From assembly GCA_020310875.1 (NCBI GenBank), contig CM035407.1:221610496-221674495 (forward strand): a stretch of 64,000 nucleotides of DNA. The letters are read 5' to 3'. This document shows positions 11,401 to 22,384 of this stretch, in pieces. Position 1 is the first letter of the stretch. The number at the start of each line of letters is the position of its first letter. The position numbers and the translations under genes were made by a program. Below the pieces are notes generated by a model that was not told the DNA's origin, ran no database searches, and worked only from the letters and a program-made list of their open reading frames with translations. This DNA is from Ceratopteris richardii. Its lineage: Eukaryota > Streptophyta > Polypodiopsida > Polypodiales > Pteridaceae.

Positions 11401-12041
11401 GAGGTACATGTCACAACCACCAGGTTTTGAAAACCCTAATCATCCATCGTATGTTTGCAGACTTAAGAAAGCATTGTATGGATTGAAACAAGCTCCTAGA
11501 GCTTGGAATTACAGGTTGGTTACATATCTTCAAGATCAAGGGTTCAAAGCTAGCAGCTCAGATCCTTCTCTATTCATCAAAAGGGATCACAATGAGGTTA
11601 TCTATCTATGCGTATATGTAGATGATATTATTGTGACAGGTGATGATCTAAATGGCATTCAAAGGATCAAGAGACACATGCAAGAGGAGTTCAAAATCAG
11701 TGACCTAGGTGAGCTCACATATTTCCTAGGTATGCAAGTGATATATACAGATGAAGGAATGTATTTGACTCAAAGAAGATACATTCAGGATCTTCTTCTC
11801 AAGTTCAAAATGGAGAACACTAAACCTGCAGGTACACCTTTGGAGATGAATCATAAACTAAGTGTTTATGAAGGTGAGAAAATTGAAGACATTAACGAAT
11901 ATCAAAGCTTGGTAGGTAGCCTGATATATGCTACTCATACAAGGGCAGACATCTCATATAGTGTGGGAGTGCTTAGTCAGTTCATGCACTCACCGAGAAG
12001 ACCACACATGGATGCGGCTAAGAGAGTACTTAAGTATCTCA
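8402..12041 (+). pseudogene. C1 gag-pol, part before the E1 insertion
   Basis: The frame starts at the ATG at 8402 (MGDGFPSMIEKLDRHNYAAW). Domains in order: gag (to about 9200), CCHC knuckle CAICDKTNHTTQSC, protease YIDSGCSNHV (near 9452), the GAG-pre-integrase zinc finger (WHKRLAHVS near 9857, CDACQIGKAQ near 9966), the integrase core (HTDVWEP, LRSDGGGEY, NGIAERR), then reverse transcriptase with YVDD (near 11617), cut off after VLKYL at 12041. Gag and pol are in one frame, as usual for copia. Damage is light: TAG at 8825, TGA at 10463, and a lost base near 11365 restored near 11400, so the frame shifts only locally around NAFLNG. The last part of RNase H lies beyond E1 at 18019. Confidence 0.93.
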
Positions 12042-12125
12042 TGTTGGAAACAATGTCCCAATTGGTCAAGATTGTCCTGAATTTATAGCATAATTAACTG
12101 TTGTCTTTAGCCCTTGTACAAGCAA

Positions 12126-12214
12126 AGGCGTTGGGCGCCTTGGTTAAGACAATATCCTCTCAATGAGGCCACCCGAGTTTGAATCCCCTTGGCGGCAGCG
12201 TGCGGCAGTTTTTT
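12126..12214 (+). promoter_or_regulatory. tRNA-like segment with Pol III A/B-box-like blocks and T6 run (5' LTR of E1)
   Basis: TGGGCGCCTTGGTTAAG (from 12132) resembles a Pol III A box (TGGCNNAGTGG). GAGTTTGAATCC (12175-12186) resembles a B box (GGTTCGAANCC). They lie 43 bases apart start to start, as in tRNA genes. A T6 run at 12209-12214, a normal Pol III stop signal, follows. Acceptor and T stems pair poorly, so this is not a working tRNA gene. This copy is slightly more degenerate than the one in the 3' LTR. Confidence 0.5.
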
Positions 12215-12639
12215 ATATAATCCTTTTTAGGAGATAAAGCACAAGTGGACAGCGATGAAAGAAGACGGACGGACAATTAGCGATTGCGATAGATTTTGTT
12301 TTATTTTTAGCGATCATAGTTTTTATGAGCTTTTGGTATAGCTTTTCAAGGACAACAAAGACTATATAAGAAGTGCTTGGGGTCACTTCTATTCATCCTT
12401 CACCTAGGATCAACACAAGCTTTCTAGAGCTTGGACCTCAATAGAGGTGGTGTTTCTTCTAGCACATGGGGCAGCCATGGTGCTAACTTGAAGCATGTTG
12501 AGGAGCAGCTATGGAGTTCTTCTTGGTGATTCTTCTTGGAGAAGATGAAGGGTGTGCTCACACTCTAGCTCATGGAGAGAGGTCATCTCTTGTTCATGGC
12601 AAGAAGACTTGATTATTAGCAGCTTGATGGTGAGGATCG

Positions 12640-12846
12640 CCCATCTACATGATGTATTTGAAGATCATCTTCTACAAGAAGATGTTAGGTTGAAGATTAT
12701 CTTCTACAAGAAGATGTCTGGCTACTTCAAAGACATTGGATGGGACCATCTACATGATTTTGAAGATTATCTTCTACAGGAAGATATTAGGTTGAAGATT
12801 GTCTTCTACAAGAAGATGTCGGGCTACTTCAAAGACATTGGATGGT
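12640..12846 (+). repeat. Two-unit tandem duplication in the E1 5' LTR
   Basis: A unit of about 105 bases beginning catctacatgat and ending gacattggatgg occurs twice in a row (about 12640-12744 and 12747-12846), with a handful of differences. Within each unit the block gaagatnatcttctac is itself partly repeated and is an imperfect hairpin. The same duplication is in the 3' LTR, so it predates this insertion. Confidence 0.8.
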
Positions 12847-13587
12847 GTTTAACATAAGATTCATATCTTATGTTAAGTATTCAGGTACATATTCTCTTTA
12901 TGCACACAGGTACTACTTGAAGTTTATGGAGGCTGTGGCGTTCATATAAGAAGGAGTCCTATTTGGCATAGGTACAAGAGAATCAGTACTTATATGCTTT
13001 ATGCATATTTTTATGAGGTGTTTGAGAAGGTGTGTTCACATGAGTTTGAGGATTTTCGGCAACAATCTTGTTAGCATTCTATGCTACTTTATAAGTATGT
13101 GATCTTTTCACACACGTATCTAACTTAGGGTCTTCCATAGCCTAAGTTTAGATGTAGGTTTGTTGACCATCAGTTTCACACTGATCCTTCCTCATTCAGT
13201 CACTCATATTCACTCTTCTATAACCTATAAGGTCACACATCTCATGTATATTCAGATTACTGCCCATACATCTGAATATGTTTGTTACATTGTACATTCA
13301 CTCATTCATCTATTTCTCATCACATAGAATGGTTGAGAATTTTGCTCCCACATTGTACATTGAACATTGGTATATATGATACTATGAGTAAGCGATGGCT
13401 TACGTAACACCTTACACATGACGTCTATTCTTTCTCTATCTTTGTCTCATCATCTGCATGATTAAGTTGTGGTATGTTCATGTTTTGTCAATATGGAAGA
13501 TTGCTGGAATTTATGTTGTACATGACTGGAACTATGGAGCCATGGACCTGTGACATGAGCCTAAGGGCCTACCTCACTTCCAACATT

Positions 13588-13599
13588 TGGTATCAGAGC
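13588..13599 (+). promoter_or_regulatory. Primer-binding site of E1
   Basis: TGGTATCAGAGC follows the 5' LTR after two T residues and matches initiator tRNA-Met, the same primer as used by the copia elements here. This suggests that E1 relies on a copia-type partner. Confidence 0.88.
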
Positions 13600-16460
13600 A
13601 CTAAGGTTTTGGTTTCAGAACTTTAGATCTTTGGCATCAATGCAGTAAGGCTCATTCATAATCCCAGGTTCCCAGACTTCCAGTTTTACAACATATGATT
13701 TGAAAGCATCTTCTAATATTTGACATTTGACATACACACTTAATCTGGATGAGTAGAGATTTGAGAATTAGACAGTTCAGTTACATGTGTATTCATCAGT
13801 GTGGAGTATGAAATTGATGATCTATTAGCAGCCGAATATTTTTGGAAGAGTATGCAAATACTTTACAAAAGTATTGTTTGAAGACCCAGACTTGATGAAG
13901 AGAAGATCACTTCAAATTCTAGGAAGAACAATGGTTTAGAGAAGATGAAGAAATCAGATCGACATCAAATCACAGGTATCAGTTTCTACTATCAGATTAT
14001 CATTTGCAGGTCATATCTTAGAAGAGCAGTTATGAAGAGATTTGAAGAAATTCAAGGAATGCTTTTATACGCTTTCATCATTTGAAAGTTAAAGGCTACA
14101 TCAAAACAGGTATCTAGAGGTTTTTCTAGAGAGTTTTGAAAGATCTCTTTCATGGCAAGAAAGTTCATCTAAGAAGACAAGCGCAGAGATGAGATGAGTT
14201 TTTTCAGCCAATTTTCTATTGTAACTTGGTTGGATATCAAAGTACAAATGTATCTAGAGAAGGTAACTCTAGAAGGGTAATTCATCATTCAGACAAACGA
14301 TTGGTGAATTTAGTCATTTCAGACATTTGAAACAACATTTTGATTCAGAGATATGAGGAGATGATAAAACATGATTCTATATTCACTTCCATTTGTATAC
14401 CATATTTGTTTTATCTCTTACTCTTACATTAGAGGAAGAGAAAAGTTCGTTTGAAGAAGTCAAGAGTGCTTGCTACTTCAAGATGAAGAGAACAAAAGGT
14501 ATGGAAGAGAAGTTTGAAGATGTTGACATCATCATCAGGTGGAAGAAAGATGTAGAAAAAGAAAGTCCATCATTTCTAAAAGAAAAGTAAGGCTTCCTTT
14601 TCTCATATATTTTCCATATACTTTTCCTATTTTATCCTCTACATCCAAAGACAAGTCTACGAGAACATCTTGTTTAAAGAAGAAGCAGTTTCTTGTTTTG
14701 CATTACACTTGGTCATGATTTAGTAGATTTGACAAAGAATTGCATCGAGAGAAACAAAAGCACTCATATGTGTATGAGTTATGTTGAAGCTTTTTAAGCA
14801 GACCGCTTATATGTTCCCTCAAAGGATTCTTGGAGTGTCAATACAGAGCTACTTGTAGCAGATGTTGAAGACTTGGGCTGAGGTTTTATGTTTGGAAAAG
14901 GTTACCTCATACTCAATATTTTCAGAAAAACTTCAAAAAATTCAGAATCTTGTTGATGTACAAGTCAATGGAGAATCTACTTTCAGTGATTGTCTTGATT
15001 TTTGGATACATGTTTGTATTCAAAAAGGTGTTCCATCATATCCTATCACTTGATTGAAAAGTGGAGTTAGCCAAAAGAAAATCAAGTAGGTACTATCACA
15101 TTTCACCCGGGTAAAATATGAAAGTTATGAAGTATCAACTTGCAGCTTTTGGAGTTCTCAAGGTGAGAAGTTTGTCCACTTATGTTTCAAGTAGGAATTG
15201 CACATTCCTTGAAGGATTTGTTTGAAGAAAAGTTTTACAACTTTTTGAGAAGCATGGACACTTGGAGACATTCATGAAGTAAATCAAACATTCAGTCATG
15301 AAGGTTTGATGACAGTAGATTCTACACAGGAGAGATCATTGATCTCGTATGATCTTATATGATCTTGAGTATTTATGATTCAGTTGTGTATCCTTTGTTT
15401 GTGAAGATTCTTAACATTGGAAGAAGTAAGCCAAAGATTCAGGTTCTATCAAATTTGTGTTGCAGAGAGATAGAAGATACTTGTTATGTTACAGAAGGTT
15501 ATGAATCCTATAAAGCTTTCAGCAAGGTTTTATTATGTTAGGATCAGCTAACCTTATTCTAGATTTTGGAAAGCTGAGGAATGACATGGAAAGCTATTGG
15601 CATCTGATCAATGCTAATAAAAAGGGTTCAGAGATTTTGTTTCAGATACAGGTATTGATCACTGAACATCAGATTTATCTATTTTCAAACCATATGTAAA
15701 AGAATGCAGAGTCATACCTACAGGTATTCCTATTTCAGGTATTCCTATATTTCCTTTGTCAGGTTCACTTTATGTTCCAACTTTGAAAGAAGAAGGAAGA
15801 AGAAGAATATTTGGAGAAAGTTCCTGTTAGGATGTTCCTGTTCAGGAGAAGGGTCCAGAGTTCTATTTGAAGAGAAGCTTGATATTTCAGAAAGGTATAT
15901 TTCAGACGTGCGCACATATATGTTTATACCAAGTTCTGAAGGAAAGAGGTATGAAGGATTTAAAGGATGAAGACATGATGACATCATAGATTTTTTGACT
16001 CATATTGAGTTGAGTACAGTCAGAGATGAACCAGCAGTGTTCATAATGCACTAAGTTGTGAGTTCATAGTCACAGGTTCCAGGATTCAGTTCTTGTTTAG
16101 TGTATTTACATAACGAAGCAGAAGTACATTGAGAAAACGTTTTGGAAGGTAAATGCAACTATATGGATCCTAGTATATGTTTTCAGGTTTTTGAAGACAG
16201 GAGATAGCAGGTTCAGAGACCGTTCATGCTATATTTGTTGTCAAGCAGTGATTGCTTGATGTGTACACTATTGGATATCTAGTTTGCATATTTTCTCAAG
16301 TATTATGGTTCATATTCAACAAGTTCAGATTTTTGAAGGAAAGTCAATTTCAATTTTGAAGAAGACTTTTTCTGAAGTATCGGAAGTACAAGCTTGAAGC
16401 TTGTGGTAATTTGCAGATTATAAAGTTTGCAGATTCAGTACAGGTTATACCAATATGACA
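13600..16460 (+). other. Non-coding interior of E1
   Basis: About 2.9 kb of AT-rich sequence has only short open frames (the longest about 65-88 codons), none with recognisable retrotransposon domains. Words such as ttcaga, gaagaag and caggta recur but form no clear tandem array. The sequence probably serves as filler for RNA packaging; a packaging signal near the PBS is expected but cannot be pinpointed. Confidence 0.75.
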
Positions 16461-16473
16461 TTGCAGGGGGGAT
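16461..16473 (+). promoter_or_regulatory. Polypurine tract of E1
   Basis: A purine run (gcaggggggat) lies directly before the 3' LTR. It is the expected primer site for plus-strand synthesis. Confidence 0.8.
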
Positions 16474-18018
16474 TGTTGGAAACAATGTCCCAATGGGTCA
16501 AGATTGTCCTGAAATTATAACATAATTAACTGTTGTCTTTAGCCCTTGTACAAGCAAAGGCGTTGGGCGCCGTGGTTAAGACAATATCCTCTCAATGAGG
16601 CCACCCGAGTTCAAATCCCCTTGGCGGCAGCGCACTCTAGTTTTTTATATAATCCTTTTCAGGAGATAAAGCACAAGTGGATAGCGATGAAAGAAGACGG
16701 ACGGACAATTAGCGATTGCGATAGATTTTGTTTTATTTTTAGCGATCGTAGTTTTTATGAGCTTTTGGTATAGCTTTTCAAGGACAACAAAGACTATATA
16801 AGAAGTGCTTGGGGTCACTTCTATTCATCCTTCACCTAGGATCAACACAAGCTTTCTAGAGCTTGGACCTCAATAGAGGTGGTGTTTCTTCTAGCACATG
16901 GGGCAGCCATGGTGCTAACTTGAAGCATGTTGAGGAGCAGCTATGGAGTTCTTCTTGGTGATTCTTCTTGGAGAAGATGAAGGGTGTGCTTACACTCTAG
17001 CTCATGGAGAGGAGGTCATCTCTTGTTCATGGCAAGAAGACTTGATTATTAGCAGCTTGATGGTGAGGATCACCCATCTACATGATGTATTTGAAGATCA
17101 TCTTCTACAAGAAGATGTTAGGTTAAAGATTATCTTCTACAAGAAGATGTCTGGCTACTTCAAAGACATTGGATGGGACCATCTACATGATTTTGAAGAT
17201 TATCTTCTACAGGAAGATATTAGGTTGAAGATTGTCTTCTACAAGAAGATGTCGGGCTACTTCAAAGACATTGGATGGTGTTTAACATAAGATTCACATC
17301 TTATGTTAAGTATTCAGGTACATATTCTCTTTATGCACACAAGTACTACTTGAAGTTTATGGAGGCTATGGCGTTCATATCAGAAGGAGTCCTATTCGGC
17401 ATAGGTACAAGAGAATCAGTACTTATATGCTTTATGCATATTTTTATGAGGTGTTTGAGAAGGTGTGTTCACATGAGTTTGAGGATTTCCGGCAACAATC
17501 TTGTTAGCATTCTATGCTACTTTATAAGTATGTGATCTTTTCACACACGTATCTAACTTAGGGTCTTCCATAGCCTAAGTTTAGATGTAGGTTATTTGAC
17601 CATCAGTTTCACACTGATCCTTCCTCATTCAGTCACTCATATTCACTCTTCTATAACCTATAAGGTCACACATCTCATGTATATTCAGATTACTACCCAT
17701 ACATCTGAATATGTTTGTTACATTGTACATTCACTCATTCATCTATTTCTCATCACATAGAATGGTTGAGAATTTTGCTCCCACATTGTACATTGAACAT
17801 TGGTATATATGATACTATGAGTAAGCGATGGCTTACGTAACACCTTACACATGACGTCTATTCTTTCTCTATCTTTGTCTCATCATCTGTATGATTAAGT
17901 TGTGGTATGTTCATGTTTTGTCAATATGGAAGATTGCTGGAATTAATGTTGTACATGACTGGAACTATGGAACCATGGACCTGTGACATGAGCCTAAGGG
18001 CCTACCTCACTTCCAACA
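16474..18018 (+). repeat. 3' LTR of E1
   Basis: This 1,545-bp LTR matches 12042-13585 with about 30 differences. It carries the same tRNA-like segment (16558-16646), TATA block (near 16794) and tandem duplication (about 17071-17278), and is followed by target-site copy TCTCA. Confidence 0.93.
16558..16646 (+). promoter_or_regulatory. tRNA-like segment with Pol III A/B-box-like blocks and T6 run (3' LTR of E1)
   Basis: The A-box-like block is TGGGCGCCGTGG (16564-16575), followed by TTAAG as in many tRNAs. The B-box-like block is GAGTTCAAATCC (16607-16618), which contains the TTCAAAT T-loop. A T6 run lies at 16641-16646. This copy is closer to the tRNA consensus than the one at 12126. The loop CTCAATG would give a CAA (Leu) anticodon, but the stems pair poorly and no complete cloverleaf forms. 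Confidence 0.55.
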
Positions 18019-18544
18019 TCTCAAAGGTAAAATCAACAAAGGTATATTCTATCCTTACTCTTTAGATTTGGATATCAAAATCTACTCAGATGCAGATTGG
18101 GTAGGAGCTAAGGATGATAGAAAAAGTACATCTGGTTACTTAGCATTTGCAGGTTCAAAGCTAGTGTCATGGAGCTCCAAGAAGCAACCAATAGTTGCTT
18201 TATCTTCAACTGAAGCAAAGTACAGAGGCTTGACCATAGCAACTCAAGAGGCAATATGGTTAAAAGCATTGTATATAGATTTGGGACTAGTGAGTTCCAA
18301 ACCTCACATATTTGGAGATAATGTAAGTTCCATGCATCTAGCGGCAAATCCTATTTTCCATGCGAGAACCAAGCACATAGAAGTCCATTACTACTTCATC
18401 AAGGAGAAGCTCATGGCAAAGGAGATTGACATTTCTTTTGTTCCTACTAAAAAGCAAGTAGCAGATATGATGACGAAGGCACTTGATGGAATAAAGCTTT
18501 GTAGATTCAAAGCTATGGCAGGTATTCAACCTATCAGAGAATGA
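18019..18544 (+). pseudogene. C1 RNase H, part after the E1 insertion
   Basis: The C1 frame resumes at the duplicated TCTCA. It shows YSDADWVGAKDDRKSTSGY, SWSSKKQPIVALSSTEAKY, FHARTKHIEVHYYFIKEK and VADMMTKALDG, the conserved copia RNase H blocks with catalytic D, E and D residues, and ends with TGA at 18542. This segment is undamaged; only the E1 insertion separates it from the rest of pol. A purine tract (gcgtgaggg) leads to the 3' LTR at 18571. Confidence 0.93.
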
Positions 18545-18570
18545 AGACTCAAGCATACTTTAGCGTGAGG

Positions 18571-19647
18571 GTTGGAACATCAAGCTTACACTATGCTTGA
18601 GGTGGATTTGATCTACATCAAAGGCTATTGCATCGAAAGAATATCCATTGGAGAGTTCTTTTTCATATGCTCATTTATTGTATTTTTTTGAGAAATTTTT
18701 GATGGTTCATTTACCGTTGTAAAAGCCTTGAGCTTTACACATGTAAAGGTAGAAATATAGAGCCAAAATCCTACGAATTTGTGGTGGTTGAAGTTGCATT
18801 CAATCAAGCAATCAATCACCTAAAAGTAGATCAAATTAGATCTTCACTTTACCTAGATTGTAGGAAAGTGAATTGATTCCCTCCAACAACCATTCCCACC
18901 TTCATTTGAATTCAAATTCAACTTCTAAAAGTCGTGGAACACTCCTAGAGGCTATATAAGGACTTGAAATCACTTGTACATTACATGGAAGCAATATACA
19001 TACACTTGTGACCATCATTGTCTTGCTCCTTCAACTCTCTACATCATCTTCTTTGCCAACAGTAATCTTGCAGAGGCTGCTACTCTCTCTCTAGAGCTCC
19101 AAATTGAGTGAAAGATGACTCATTGGAAAGGTATACGTTCTAGTTTATGCCTGTAAATTTTCAAAGCATTTGGTTTAGTAGATTGGGAGAAATATCAGTT
19201 TTTCTGTCTCGAGGTCAATCTCTACGTATTCCTGAAAAATAGGAAGTACCACTGGTGAATGTCGCATTCATTCCAATAGCATATTTTGCTTATTCCTTAT
19301 ACTTTTGAGCATTCCATACACTCAACCTTATTTGTATCACTCCCATAAAGGGATTTTTTCTAATTGTAATCACCCTGGTCGCTATGGGCATTTGAAGTTC
19401 ATTGTCTCTTCCATAGATAGTAAGTTTTTGAGCTAGTCGACCCGCGAACCTATCTGTTTTGTATCGATTCATTCTCCTTGATTCTCCAAAGTACATAGTG
19501 CATTTCTTTGCACTTACTGCATACCTATAAGGTCTATTTGAGTCTCTATAAGCTCAAGGGCTGGTCTTGTGCCGGTTGGCTTGACCAAACTTCATCGCTT
19601 CAAAACGCACTTTTCTACCTTCTACAAGCTTCTCCAAGTTCTTTCAG
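18571..19647 (+). repeat. 3' LTR of C1
   Basis: This 1,077-bp LTR matches 7301-8380 with about 60 differences and is followed by target-site copy ATATT. Confidence 0.92.
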
Positions 19648-21356
19648 ATATTGGTGGTAATTGTTTGCTTTCTTTATTTCATGGGCCACTAAGATCATAT
19701 TTTTAATAGTTGCTTGATCTCAAATCCACTTGTCCTAACTATGCTTCTGGCAAAAGGGAACTCAAAAAATTTTCTTCTCATATTGGTCAAAAGTTTTTTA
19801 GCCATATTCTTAGAGCATGGCTTTCTTGATAGGGTCTTGAGGGTGTTAGAGCTATCCTTGAGTTATAGTTTGAAAGTTGGAGTTCGCACCATTAATGTGT
19901 GACCTCTCGAATAGCATGGCACATGTTAGTTCTTCTCTACATGTAGCAGAAAAAATTGCGAACACCTCGCTCAAGGAAATAGAAGATTAGGGAGCAGTGC
20001 CTAGAAAGAGGGGGTTGTAGGAGGAGATCCAAAAAAGGAGGCATTAGGAGTTCTAGGGGGTTCTAGGGGGTTCCAAAAAAGGAGGCACTAGGAGGAGATC
20101 CATCTACTTGTCCGAGGGAGATTTCTTATGATGTTTCACTCTGTTGCATGAGAAAAAAAGAATAGGGAATAGCATTGGAGGATGCTTTGGAAATTTTGGG
20201 TAGTGAAGTGAAAGGAAAAATGAGAGTAGGGGAGGAGGCAACTTTAAAGGGAAGAGTAGCAAAAGGAGGGCTCATTCTATTCATTCTCCTCACAACGAAG
20301 TTGGCTTCAATCATCATTCCTCTAGAGGGGAGTGCTAGACATAGGTGGATGCGTAAAGTTTTTTGAAAGTTTCATCTTTCATTTTGGTGGAATACAAAGG
20401 CTTGCTAATAAATCGACATCCATAGGAAAGGATAAGAAACTAGCTCTAATATCAGGATTCACAAACATCCAAAAGCTTCACTAAAGAGATGATATTCTAC
20501 ACCACCATTCCTCAGGTATACTAAAACAATGGTGTGCTTGAAGGATGAAGAGCTCATAACTGAAATGCTCTTTGAGGAGGATGAGGAGATGAAGATTTCC
20601 AATAGTGCATTTTATTCCATGGGCATGAAGAACAGAAGATAGCAAGGGGCATCACGATGGAAAGTTATGTTTTCCATTTTCTTTTAGTTTGTTAATGGAG
20701 AATTTCTATCGTTGTAAAATTATGTATGTTACATCTACCCATCCTTGACTCACCATAGACTCTAGAGAGTGAGAGACTTGTGACATCAAGCTTTGCATAG
20801 CCATAAGCAATCCGGTACCCACTCTATTTGCACCTTTAAAACTTTTAACCTTTGTGTAGTGGTCTTGTACATTCTATTGATTCTCATCTTTGTGCCTATA
20901 TTCACATGAAAATGGAGATGCTATCTCTAGAGTTTGTATATGGGAAAAGATGTTGTGTCATGCATATAAGCTACTGATAGATGCTTATATTCCCATGTAT
21001 CATACACTTTAAAGAACCACTTAAGATGTTCAGATCTTCAAGCAAAAAAAAAAAGAATTAAAAAAAGTATGAGTGTGTAAAAAAGGGGAACATTGAATTT
21101 TTCATGTTGAACTGTGCAAGTGCGTGACAAGTGAGAAGGAGAGAGAGTGAAAGAGATGCATGTGTTGTTGTGTGATCATAGATTAAACAGTCCATTCTCA
21201 AGTTATAAGGGGGAAAGTTGATTTTAAATGCTTGTGAGTAACCTAATGTGTGTGTGGTATTATTTTTTTGTGGGAACTAGCTATGTGTGCACGAGAGGCT
21301 GCACATGTTCTTGTGTCTGTATTTGAGAAAAGAAGATATTATTGTATTCTGTAATA

Positions 21357-21396
<40 letters not shown>

Positions 21397-22384
21397 GGTA
21401 GGCTGAAGTTAAGGATAGTTGAGGAAGAGGAGAGGGAAGTGAAGGAGAAGTGTGAAGAGAGAAGGAGAGTGAAATGAGGAAGGTAATTTCAGCACGGGGT
21501 AAGTGTGCAATTTGTATGTGTGTGCATGTGTGGGCTGGTAGGAGGAGTGAAAAGAGGAGTGTGTGTAGTGTGAGGGTTAGGGTATAAAAGAAGGAGGGTG
21601 TATACGGAGTAACAGGAGAGTTAGCGCTAGAAAGTGTAAGATATACAGGAAGAAGTTTGGATTTTGAATAAGTGAGGGAGAAATAAGGAAAACGTGAGGG
21701 GAAGAAAACTAAGGAAATGCGAGTGAGGGATAAAGAGGGGAAAAAATTGATAGGAAGATAGGGAATGAGACAAAGGAGGAGAGAGCGACGTTGAGGCTGA
21801 GGGTGAAGTTCAAGATAAGAGGAAGGGTGTCTTGGATTCAAGGAAGAAGAAAGGGGACTTTGGAAGTTGAGTTAACGAATGCTAATATACTCAATACTCC
21901 ACCCGCACATGATCGCAAATGATCCATGGTACTTTAAGTTGTATGGCCTCCATTATGAGGAGAAGCCATTATGAGAGTGTGGACATTTGTGATGAGGTCT
22001 TCATGAGACCAACAAAGGTACTAGATGATCTATGTGAGTCTAATCAGTAGGCTAGGCAGGGCATATACTTTAGTCACACCGGAATTCTGGAGGTATGACA
22101 ATTTGGTAGTCAACCAATCCAAAATTACAATGATGAGGTAGTTCGATACATGACCATTCCGGTGGTCCAGTAGTTGACTAGTCTCGTGGTTCAGTCTGAT
22201 GGTTAACCCACTTTGGCAGTTAGGTAATTTGATATGTTCCGAATTATAGATGATCCCAATAGTTGCACCTAGATCATAGCATTAGGTGACCCTGCTGATC
22301 ATGCCTAAATTGTAGGATTGGATACCCTCGTTATTGTGATGAAATCACGAATGTGTGCACTATAAAGCCCTTCATCTAGAGTCT
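19648..22384. other. Non-coding stretch, no gene recognised
   Basis: This is the DNA into which C1 was inserted (it continues the sequence left of 7301). I find no recognisable protein on either strand. Near 20030-20105 there is a local repeat (aggaggagatcca, gttctaggggg, ccaaaaaaggaggca), and at 21360-21860 a strongly purine-rich stretch with an (AG)n run. The 186-codon minus-strand frame there is a by-product of the base composition. Confidence 0.55.
21360..21393 (+). repeat. (AG)n microsatellite
   Basis: About 17 uninterrupted AG dinucleotides lie at the left edge of a purine-rich stretch that runs to about 21860. Confidence 0.95.

Larger units (their letters stand above)
12042..13585 (+). 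repeat. 5' LTR of E1
   Basis: This 1,544-bp LTR holds, in order, a tRNA-like segment with a T6 run (12126-12214), a TATA block (ctatataag, near 12363) and an internal tandem duplication (12640-12846). One base is missing relative to the 3' LTR near 12578. The small open frames inside the LTR are not conserved between the two copies and are not called as genes. Confidence 0.93.
12042..18018 (+). mobile_element. Non-coding LTR retrotransposon E1 (LARD-like)
   Basis: E1 has LTRs of 1,544-1,545 bp (12042-13585 and 16474-18018; TGTTGG..CCAACA), a primer-binding site, a polypurine tract and target-site duplication TCTCA (12037-12041 and 18019-18023). Removing it rejoins the C1 reading frame. Its 2.9-kb interior has no gag, protease, RT or integrase, so it must have moved using another element's proteins. 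About 30 LTR positions differ (about 2%), many of them in the tRNA-like segment. The size and layout match the LARD class of large non-autonomous derivatives. The orientation follows from the PBS and PPT. Confidence 0.92.
7301..19647 (+). mobile_element. Ty1/copia retrotransposon C1, split by E1
   Basis: C1 has two related LTRs (7301-8380 and 18571-19647), a TGGTATCAGAGC primer-binding site directly after the 5' LTR, one gag-pol frame, and a 5-base target-site duplication ATATT (7296-7300 and 19648-19652). The LTR ends are unusual (GTTGG..TTCAG); the border could shift by one base, which would make the duplication ATATTG. About 60 of 1,080 LTR bases differ, so C1 is clearly older than E1, which was inserted into its RNase H region at 12041. 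Without E1 the element is about 6.4 kb. Confidence 0.93.

Noticed and set aside
12126..12214. Functional tRNA-Leu(CAA) gene in the E1 LTR
   Set aside because: The boxes and a CAA-like loop are there, but the acceptor and T stems pair at only a few positions and the D arm is weak. It is kept only as a tRNA-like promoter segment.
16943..17290. 115-codon ORF with two repeated units in the E1 LTR
   Set aside because: The frame is broken by one base in the other LTR, so it is not conserved even between the two ends of one element.
21281..21841. 186-codon minus-strand ORF rich in S, L and P
   Set aside because: It lies in a purine-rich stretch with an (AG)n run; the frame is open because of base composition, and no domain is seen.
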